Positions 1 to 4,551 of a stretch of 5,151 bases of DNA are shown here, in pieces. Below the pieces are notes generated by a model that was given only the letters and a program-made list of their open reading frames with translations, ran no database searches and was not told the origin of the DNA. A program made the translations under genes and the position numbers. Where the stretch lies: NCBI GenBank assembly GCA_013152075.1, contig JAADHD010000279.1, positions 2,053 to 7,203 of the forward strand. The letters run 5' to 3'. The stretch comes from Verrucomicrobiota bacterium (GTDB lineage Bacteria > Verrucomicrobiota > Verrucomicrobiia > Verrucomicrobiales > DEV007). Within the stretch, counting starts at the first letter, position 1, and each line of letters starts with the position of its first letter.

Positions 1-466
1 ACGCCGCCTGCCGACTCCGGCCCGCCTGCGCCGCCGCCCGTTCCACCCCGCTGCCACTTTCGTAGCGTGTCAGCACCATGCGCCGATCCCGCTCATTTAA
101 TTTTTTCAAACACGAGCCCAAGGCCTCATGCCGCACATCCAGCTCCACCTCCATCGTTCCTGCCGTCGCTACCACCGCCTCCATCACCTCTTCATTAAAC
201 ACCACCTTCGAGCGAGCAAATTTCTGCTGCGCTGCTTTCACCTTCCACCAGGCAATGCGATTGGCCCAGGCGACAAAATCCGTGCCGGATTCAAACTCAT
301 CAAACTTCTCATAAATTGTCACCGAAGTTTCCTGCAAAATATCCTCCGCATCCGCGCGATTGGGAACCAGCGTATAGATATAAGCAAAAACCTTGCGTTG
401 ATTGCGAGTCAGCAATCCAACCAGCTCCGCTCGGCTATCCTGATGATGGGGTTCGTCTGAATTCAT
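1..466 (-). CDS. ECF sigma factor, Rhodopirellula/Verrucomicrobium (TIGR02989-like) family, 3' end cut by window edge
   Basis: Reading the minus strand from the ATG at 466-464 gives 155 complete codons with no stop before the window ends, so the gene is partial. The product would be an alternative sigma subunit that directs RNA polymerase to a specific promoter set. Sigma region 2 is clear: the acidic DAEDILQET motif at residues 39-47 (region 2.2, core-polymerase binding), then a Trp-rich stretch with W67, W73 and W74 around FVAWANRIAWWKV. Region 4 begins near residue 113, with LKKLNERDRRMVLTRY at 120-135 and the start of a helix-turn-helix. The family is usually about 170-180 residues, so roughly 20-25 residues are probably missing. 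No good Shine-Dalgarno precedes the ATG, but the start fits the family. It follows the kinase gene by 166 bp with a hairpin terminator candidate between, so it is probably a separate transcription unit. In this family an anti-sigma or FecR-type membrane protein often lies downstream, outside this window. The family assignment is from memory of its motifs. Confidence 0.9.
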   Translation of the reverse strand, partial: MNSDEPHHQDSRAELVGLLTRNQRKVFAYIYTLVPNRADAEDILQETSVTIYEKFDEFESGTDFVAWANRIAWWKVKAAQQKFARSKVVFNEEVMEAVVATAGTMEVELDVRHEALGSCLKKLNERDRRMVLTRYESGSGVERAAAQAGRSRQAA

Positions 467-535
467 TAAAATCGTGTTCTCAACAATGTAATAGCAAATG
501 ACCGTCGAATTAGGACATTTTTTTAGAAAAAATCC
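467..535 (-). promoter_or_regulatory. Candidate promoter/leader region of the partial ECF sigma gene
   Basis: This A/T-rich stretch lies directly upstream of the sigma gene. It contains the 13-mer TAAAAAAATGTCC (minus strand, 525-513), which occurs exactly once more, over the stop codon of the other sigma gene at 4554-4542. The surrounding sequence 513-535 is an imperfect palindrome (ggaca-T7-ag-A6-tcc on the plus strand). Further downstream, GACGGTCATTTGCTA resembles the GACTGGTCGTTTTTCTA box in the kinase leader. No convincing -35/-10 pair for the housekeeping sigma was found. Promoter function is an inference from these recurrences. Confidence 0.3.
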
Positions 536-541
536 AAGGAA

Positions 542-560
542 AGGCACTTTTCAAGTGCCT
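542..560 (-). terminator. Hairpin, probable Rho-independent terminator of the kinase unit
   Basis: On the minus strand AGGCACTT-GAA-AAGTGCCT forms a perfect 8-bp stem with a 3-nt loop, 72 nt past the kinase stop codon. It is followed by TTTCCTTGG and then a run of six T. The T tract is interrupted, so termination may be weak or the hairpin may instead protect the 3' end. Its position between the kinase gene and the next sigma gene supports a transcription-unit boundary. Confidence 0.5.
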
Positions 561-574
561 ACACGAACACCCCA

Positions 575-589
575 GCGCATGAAATGCGC
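575..589. repeat. Second short hairpin upstream of the terminator candidate
   Basis: The sequence gcgcat-gaa-atgcgc is a perfect 6-bp inverted repeat with a 3-nt loop, 14 bp from the terminator hairpin. The two hairpins carry complementary triloops (GAA here and TTC at 550-552 on the plus strand). Read on the minus strand this one comes first, 43 nt after the kinase stop. It could be part of a tandem-hairpin 3' end or of a dispersed intergenic repeat; no T run follows it. Confidence 0.4.
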
Positions 590-632
590 CGCTCCTTGCT
601 CCTAAAACCCTGCCGGTTCTCCACCCTCACTC

Positions 633-3050
633 CTACTTACCCCTCAATTCCGCCGCCTTCTTTCTCAAAGCCTGCGCCTCCAGGTGACTACCCTTTTTTT
701 CGTAAGTATCGGCCAGACTCGTCATTGATCTGAGTGTGTCCGGATGTTCAAAACCCAGCACTTTTTTTCTCAGTTCCAACACCTCTTCTTTCAAGGTCAA
801 GGCCTCCTCAAAACGACCCACCCCTCCGTAAGTGCTGGCCAGGCTAGCCATGGAAGCAAGAGTGGACGGATGCTCGGAACCCATCACTTTTCTTTTCAAT
901 TCCAGGGTTTCCTCTTTCAATGCCAGGGACTCCTCATGACGACCTGCCAGGCTGTATGAATAAGCGAGACTGGACATGGAAGCGAGTGTTGAGGGATGCT
1001 CGCCACCCAACGCCTCTTTTTTCAATTTCAAAGTTTGTTCATTCAAATCCAACGCTTCATCAACGCGACCCACATTTCCGTAAGAGCTCGCCAGGTTGCC
1101 CATCGCCTGGAGTATGTTCGGATGATTGGCACCCAATACCTTTTTTTTCAATTCCAGGATTTTTTCATTCAAAACCAAAGCCTCCTCAAAACGGCCCATG
1201 TTCCGATAGTAAGCGGCAACCTTTGCCATCCCGACAAGTGTATCCGGGTGCTCGGAACCCAATACCTTTTTTTTCAATTCCAAGGCCTCTTCTCCCAGAG
1301 CCAGAGCCTTTTCATAATCACCGATTTCACTGTAGGAATAAGCCAGACTGCTCATCGTAGCGAGGGTGTCCGGGTGCTCGGCCCCCAACTCTTCCATTCT
1401 CAATTCAACCGCCCTTTCACGCTGCTCAATGGCAGCCTCATAGTCCCCCAGATAGGAATAAGTATAACCCAGGTCATGTCGCAGTGACGCTTCAATCAGC
1501 GGTTGACCAGCAAAGGCTTCCCCAATTTTCGGTATCGCTGCATCAATGGCTTCGCGAATCGTAGCATCAATCCCCAATCCTCCTCCCAGTGATTTTGGCC
1601 TCGCTGCCGCCAGCACCTTGTTCTCCAAAAAATCCAGTACCGCCTTCGATTCCGCGGCAGACTCCTCAGCCAGACTACGCGCTGATTCGGCTTGAGCTTC
1701 TGCCTTAGTGGCACGAACGGCTTGCCATATACTTACCACCGTACCTACCAGCATGACCGCAAATATCAGGCTCACTGTCGTCAGCACCGACTTGTTTCGC
1801 CGGGCAAACTTGCCGAGTCGGTAACTCGCCGAAGGAGGACTGGCTGTCACCGGTTTATCGGTGAGGTAATACTCAATGTCGGCAGCAAACCCGTCCGCGG
1901 TTTCGTAACGACGGTCACGATCTTTCTCCAGGGCCTTCATCACTATCCAATCGAGATCACCGCGAATCTGGCGGCTCAACTTTTCAGGCGCCGTGTGGTA
2001 CACTCTCATTATCGATGTATTTTCCTCACTGCTCAACGAACCAAGCCGCGTCGAGGGTTTGAGCGGTTCCTCCTCTCGAATCAAGCGATACATTTCCTCT
2101 ACCCCCGCCTCGCGTATTTTTTTCAGCCCCAAGGGAGTCTTCCCCGTGAGCAGTTCATAAAGCACCACCCCCAAAGAATAGATATCGCAGCGGGTATCAA
2201 TGTCGCCCCCTTGAGTCGTGGATTGTTCCGGACTCATATACTGCGGCGTGCCGATCATCTGCCCAATCGCCGTATACAAAGGCTTTTCGGTGAGCTCCTG
2301 CTTGATCGCCTTGGCCACTCCAAAATCGATCACCTTTACTACCGGCTTGGTGTCATGATGGATCACCAGGATATTGGAAGGTTTCAGATCGCGGTGAATA
2401 ATCCCTTTCTGATGGGCGTGCTGGACTGCCGAGCAGATATCCTGGAACAAGACCAACCGCTGTCTCGTGTCGAGGCAGTATGTGTCGCAATATTCGGTTA
2501 CCGGCAATCCCTTCACCAACTCCATGGCAAAGTAAGGACGACCGGTTTCGCTTGTCCCGGCATCAATTACCTTGGAAATATTGGGGTGATCCATCAAGGC
2601 CAGCGCCTGACGCTCAATTTCAAAACGAGTGATCACTTCCCTGGTGTCCATACCCGGCTTGATAATCTTAAGAGCAACCATGCGTTTGATCGGCTCAGTT
2701 TGCTCCACCATAAAAACCACGCCAAAACTACCTTCGCCCATTTTCTCGAGTAGCTTGTAAGGACCTATTACGTCTCCTGCTTTCTCAGCGACCGATCCCC
2801 CATTCCCTTTTCCATGTCCAACGGGCGGAGTCGACATTTTACCGGAAGTCTTCCCGGATCCGTCCATAGAAACAGTAGCATTATTACCCTCAGCGAAAAA
2901 TGCATCCGCCTTCGCTGCATCCGCCAACATACTCTCCACCTCCGAACGCAATTTACCATCATCTCCGCAAGCCTCTGCCAGAAACGACTCGCGCTCCTCG
3001 AACTCCAGTTCGTGAGCGCTGGTAAATAAATCTTTGGCTTGAGTGTTCAT
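633..3050 (-). CDS. Transmembrane serine/threonine protein kinase with C-terminal kinesin-light-chain-type TPR repeats
   Basis: The 805-residue product is a Hanks-type (PknB-like) kinase that phosphorylates Ser/Thr of target proteins. Residues 1-55 form the helical N-terminal module common in PVC kinases encoded beside sigma factors (eFLAEACGDDGKLRSEVESML). A Gly/Ser-rich linker follows. The kinase domain spans about 97-395: GEGSFG loop 105-110, ATP-binding K128 (VALK), probable helix-C E146, catalytic loop HRDLKPSN 219-226 with D221, DFG 242-244, and SPEQ 273-276. All catalytic residues are present, so it should be active. Arg/Lys-rich RLGKFARRNK precedes a single membrane segment at about 421-442; by the positive-inside rule the kinase is cytoplasmic and the rest periplasmic. 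An Ala/Glu-rich probable coiled coil (443-480) leads to seven TPR units of 42 residues up to the C terminus. The start is supported by the intact N-terminal module. Nearby genes encode a sigma factor and an exported protein, suggesting one signalling cassette. The substrate and input signal are unknown. Confidence 0.96.
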   Translation of the reverse strand: MNTQAKDLFTSAHELEFEERESFLAEACGDDGKLRSEVESMLADAAKADAFFAEGNNATVSMDGSGKTSGKMSTPPVGHGKGNGGSVAEKAGDVIGPYKLLEKMGEGSFGVVFMVEQTEPIKRMVALKIIKPGMDTREVITRFEIERQALALMDHPNISKVIDAGTSETGRPYFAMELVKGLPVTEYCDTYCLDTRQRLVLFQDICSAVQHAHQKGIIHRDLKPSNILVIHHDTKPVVKVIDFGVAKAIKQELTEKPLYTAIGQMIGTPQYMSPEQSTTQGGDIDTRCDIYSLGVVLYELLTGKTPLGLKKIREAGVEEMYRLIREEEPLKPSTRLGSLSSEENTSIMRVYHTAPEKLSRQIRGDLDWIVMKALEKDRDRRYETADGFAADIEYYLTDKPVTASPPSASYRLGKFARRNKSVLTTVSLIFAVMLVGTVVSIWQAVRATKAEAQAESARSLAEESAAESKAVLDFLENKVLAAARPKSLGGGLGIDATIREAIDAAIPKIGEAFAGQPLIEASLRHDLGYTYSYLGDYEAAIEQRERAVELRMEELGAEHPDTLATMSSLAYSYSEIGDYEKALALGEEALELKKKVLGSEHPDTLVGMAKVAAYYRNMGRFEEALVLNEKILELKKKVLGANHPNILQAMGNLASSYGNVGRVDEALDLNEQTLKLKKEALGGEHPSTLASMSSLAYSYSLAGRHEESLALKEETLELKRKVMGSEHPSTLASMASLASTYGGVGRFEEALTLKEEVLELRKKVLGFEHPDTLRSMTSLADTYEKKGSHLEAQALRKKAAELRGK
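636..1508 (-). repeat. Seven 126-bp coding repeats (42-residue TPR units)
   Basis: Residues 515-805 of the kinase consist of units in strict 42-residue register. Most begin HP(D/S/N)TL and end with a L-E-L-K-K-K-x-x-G-x-E pattern. The H-P pairs fall at residues 559, 601, 643, 685, 727 and 769. The first unit (515-558) lacks the H-P start and the last (769-805) is shortened. Each unit predicts two helices with G-(R/D)-x-(E)-E-A-L between them, the kinesin-light-chain/TPR_12 pattern. DNA similarity between units is high: 1131-1156 and 1257-1282 are identical over 26 bp, exactly 126 bp apart. Such arrays usually bind protein or peptide partners. Confidence 0.93.
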
Positions 3051-3059
3051 CTTGTTCTC

Positions 3060-3089
3060 ACACGCTCAAACAGCCTAGAAAAACGACCA
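3060..3089 (-). promoter_or_regulatory. Candidate ECF-type promoter/leader box upstream of the kinase gene
   Basis: The minus strand reads TGGTCGTTTTT (3089-3079), 13 nt, then GCGTGT (3065-3060), ten bases before the kinase ATG. The same two blocks at the same distance precede the exported-protein gene (4546-4517). They are more alike than the sequence between them, as expected for -35 and -10 elements, and the roughly 18-nt centre fits a sigma-dependent promoter loosely. Close placement to the ATG would give a very short leader. A short GAGA at 3059-3056 is the only Shine-Dalgarno-like sequence. The role is inferred from the conservation alone. Confidence 0.4.
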
Positions 3090-3131
3090 GTCTATTCAAG
3101 CATATTCATACAACTTTCGGATGATCATTTT

Positions 3132-3153
3132 ACCCGCATATTTCATAACATTT
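3132..3153 (+). repeat. Left terminal inverted repeat of the MITE-like element
   Basis: This 22-mer pairs with the reverse complement of 3348-3369, with differences only at 3142 and 3146. Both differences are T facing G, so a plus-strand RNA would pair over all 22 positions by two G-U wobbles, while a minus-strand RNA would have two A-C mismatches. Confidence 0.75.
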
Positions 3154-3154
3154 T

Positions 3155-3164
3155 GTAGCGAGGC
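3155..3164 (+). repeat. Left copy of 10-bp direct repeat gtagcgaggc
   Basis: This is identical to 3338-3347 and in the same orientation, one base inside the left inverted repeat. The other copy abuts the right inverted repeat. Direct repeats subterminal to inverted ends could be transposase-binding sites; that role is inferred. Confidence 0.55.
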
Positions 3165-3171
3165 GCAGGAA

Positions 3172-3270
3172 TGGCTGATTGTGCCAAGGCGGACGCCGGA
3201 ATCGACGCCGAACTGGGTGAGCACACCCTGTCCAAGTCGATTCCAAGGACAACTCAGGCAGAATCAGCCA
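3172..3270. repeat. Long imperfect hairpin inside the MITE-like element
   Basis: Three nested complementary segments share one centre near 3221. Positions 3172-3185 pair with 3257-3270 (13 of 14), 3198-3206 pair with 3236-3244 (9 of 9, ggaatcgac/gtcgattcc), and 3215-3219 pair with 3224-3228 (gggtg/caccc, 4-nt loop). The shared centre indicates one cruciform or RNA stem interrupted by symmetric internal loops rather than chance matches. Confidence 0.7.
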
Positions 3271-3309
3271 GGACAAGTCGTAGTAGAACCGGAGCGAAGT
3301 GAAGATAGC

Positions 3310-3332
3310 CAGCCGTAGGCTGCCCGAAGGGC
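3310..3332. repeat. Two tandem mini-hairpins in the right part of the element
   Basis: The sequences cagcc-gta-ggctg (3310-3322) and gccc-gaa-gggc (3322-3332) are perfect 5-bp and 4-bp stems with 3-nt loops, sharing one base. They form a compact GC-rich structured tip between the long hairpin and the right inverted repeat. Confidence 0.5.
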
Positions 3333-3337
3333 GAGCG

Positions 3338-3347
3338 GTAGCGAGGC
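3338..3347 (+). repeat. Right copy of 10-bp direct repeat gtagcgaggc
   Basis: This is the second copy of the 10-mer at 3155-3164, 183 bp away and directly adjacent to the right inverted repeat. Confidence 0.55.
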
Positions 3348-3369
3348 AAATGTTGTGAGATATGCGGGT
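3348..3369 (-). repeat. Right terminal inverted repeat of the MITE-like element
   Basis: This is the partner of 3132-3153, ending in atatgcgggt. The boundary is followed by taacc, then the exported-protein stop codon 16 bp on. Confidence 0.75.
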
Positions 3370-3385
3370 TAACCCCCGCCCAGAA

Positions 3386-4507
3386 TCACTTCTTACTAAC
3401 CTTGGATACCTTGATCTTTCTCCCGATATCCGCCGGCGTAATCCCAGCTGCCCCCAACTGAGTCCTGGCTTGCGCCAATGCTGTTTTAGAGACCCAAATC
3501 CCGTAGTACAATTCATTCCGGCGATCAAATGACAAGGATGAAATTGTCATTCCTTCAGCTTTATAGCTACCATCCATTTTCAGCAGGTTCTTCTCGGAAT
3601 CAAGCCAGCCGATTTTAAACTGCATTCCATCGGGCATGGCCTCAAAAACTCCCCGTAGCTCCCGGTCCTTGTTGTTTTCCACATAAACGGGATACCTCCC
3701 CTTGTTTTTCTCCGCTTTAAGTAATTCATTCCAATCATAGAAACTAAGCCACTCGGTAAAAATTCCGCTTTCCGGCTCAGCCTCCAATTTTTCGCTCGCA
3801 GGCTTTCGGAGTGCGGCACTTAATTGTTTCAACAAGTTTTGATCTTCCGTACTCAGATCAGCAATTAAAAATGGAAACCTCCCACCCCCTTTTTTCACCA
3901 GGATGATTTTGTCACCATCGATTCCATCCAGTGCAGCTTCAACGATCCTACCTGACTTGTTCTTCCATTGACGGGTTTCTGTTGTTAGTGGTCCGGATTT
4001 TTGAGCAGGCTTAATCTGAATTTTTGCAGCTGTCACCCCCAGACTGAGCAGTTTCCCAACAGCCTGCTTGTATCCCTCCTTTCCTATCCAGACTGCACAG
4101 AAATCACTCTCTCCAGGATTTTCACTCAAGAACAGCAGCTCGTAACCGTTTTTCTTTCGTTGGGCATGTATCGCCAACAACTGCGATTCGGTAATTGCCG
4201 TCACATAACACACTTGCGTTCCACTCTTCTCAGGAAAATCAAAGGCCGCTCTTACCTCACCATTGGAATTACGTTCCACAATAAAAATAACTTTACCCGC
4301 ACCCGTTGCTTTCTTCAGCAATTCCGCCACCTGTGCCCTTGACCCCCATGGAGTAAAAATTGCCTCACGTTTCTTGTCAAAACCGCGCTTGAATTCAGAT
4401 TCCTCAAAACTCCCTCTCACTCTCTGGGAGTAAACCGGGCAGATCCCTGACAGGGTCAGGGTAATAAGGGTAATGATGCTGAGTAGATTTTTTATTTGAG
4501 TCTTCAT
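3386..4507 (-). CDS. Exported SHD1-domain protein with two copies of an undescribed ~114-residue domain
   Basis: The 373-residue product starts with a signal peptide: K2 and K6, a hydrophobic core at about 8-22, and likely cleavage near VYS-Q at 27/28. It is therefore probably periplasmic. C23 is preceded by S-G-I, a poor lipobox, so a lipoprotein is less likely. Residues 179-229 form an SHD1 (SLA1 homology 1) domain: RQWKNKSGRIVEA at the start, a GDKIILVKKGGGRFPF strand pair, and LSTEDQ at 218-223. This domain is frequent in secreted PVC proteins, where its ligand is unknown. Residues 50-163 and 249-361 look like two copies of one domain: both begin IFT-x-W and both contain ELLK, a V-E-x-N turn, a late A/G-V/I-W motif and a final alpha segment with G-(V/I)-T-x-A-x-I. 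The C terminus is Lys-rich. The gene follows the sigma gene by 44 bp and precedes the kinase, so it may be a sensor or ligand-binding partner of the kinase TPRs. No enzyme motif is visible and the function is unknown. Confidence 0.92.
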   Translation of the reverse strand: MKTQIKNLLSIITLITLTLSGICPVYSQRVRGSFEESEFKRGFDKKREAIFTPWGSRAQVAELLKKATGAGKVIFIVERNSNGEVRAAFDFPEKSGTQVCYVTAITESQLLAIHAQRKKNGYELLFLSENPGESDFCAVWIGKEGYKQAVGKLLSLGVTAAKIQIKPAQKSGPLTTETRQWKNKSGRIVEAALDGIDGDKIILVKKGGGRFPFLIADLSTEDQNLLKQLSAALRKPASEKLEAEPESGIFTEWLSFYDWNELLKAEKNKGRYPVYVENNKDRELRGVFEAMPDGMQFKIGWLDSEKNLLKMDGSYKAEGMTISSLSFDRRNELYYGIWVSKTALAQARTQLGAAGITPADIGRKIKVSKVSKK

Positions 4508-4516
4508 CTTATTACT

Positions 4517-4546
4517 ACACGCGCAATAAGACTGAAAAAACGGACA
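4517..4546 (-). promoter_or_regulatory. Candidate ECF-type promoter/leader box upstream of the exported-protein gene
   Basis: The minus strand reads TGTCCGTTTTTT (4546-4535), then GCGTGT (4522-4517), ten bases before the ATG, with the same spacing as in the kinase leader. Its upstream edge overlaps the TAA-containing 13-mer at the end of the sigma gene. Sigma and exported-protein genes may therefore be co-transcribed while the latter also has its own internal promoter. No Shine-Dalgarno sequence is visible before the start codon. Function is inferred. Confidence 0.4.
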
Positions 4547-4551
4547 TTTTT

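Larger units (their letters stand above)
3132..3369. mobile_element. MITE/REP-like non-coding element with terminal inverted repeats
   Basis: This 238-bp block is bounded by inverted repeats at 3132-3153 and 3348-3369 that match at 20 of 22 positions (outer end acccgcatat). Just inside each end is the same 10-mer gtagcgaggc in direct orientation. Inside lie a long imperfect hairpin (3172-3270) and two tandem mini-hairpins (3310-3332). A trinucleotide TTA flanks the cccgcatat...atatgcggg core on both sides (3130-3132 and 3369-3371) and may be a target-site duplication, though it is too short to be decisive. No transposase or other convincing protein is encoded, so any movement would need help in trans. 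It sits 16 bp beyond the exported-protein stop codon; without it the gap to the kinase gene would be about 97 bp. It could alternatively be a structured regulatory RNA element. Family membership cannot be determined from one copy. Confidence 0.7.

Noticed and set aside
78..460. Two overlapping plus-strand open frames at the left edge
   Set aside because: They are antisense to the partial sigma gene, whose region 2 and region 4 motifs read clearly on the minus strand.
996..1487. Plus-strand open frame with a repeated FFQFQ pattern
   Set aside because: The repetition is the antisense image of the 126-bp TPR repeats (ELKKK codons), not an independent repeat protein.
636..1508. Regularly spaced 126-bp repeats as a possible CRISPR or satellite array
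   Set aside because: The units are wholly coding, diverged, and in exact 42-codon register matching the TPR pattern, with no spacer/repeat structure.
1692..2753. Long plus-strand open frame of 353 codons opposite the kinase domain
   Set aside because: It lies antisense to the part of the kinase gene that encodes all catalytic motifs. Its translation has no recognisable domain and no plausible start context. It is a codon-bias shadow.
3121..3318. Small plus-strand open frame across the MITE-like element
   Set aside because: It begins outside the inverted repeats and runs through hairpin arms. The composition is not protein-like and there is no transposase motif.
3130..3528. 132-codon minus-strand frame joining the element to the 3' part of the exported-protein gene
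   Set aside because: It overlaps the SHD1 protein gene in another frame and crosses both element ends; it is a chance frame.
4439..4441. Cysteine 23 of the exported protein as a lipoprotein acylation site
   Set aside because: The residue before it is Ile, whereas a lipobox needs Gly, Ala or Ser there; ordinary signal peptidase I cleavage near residue 27 fits better.
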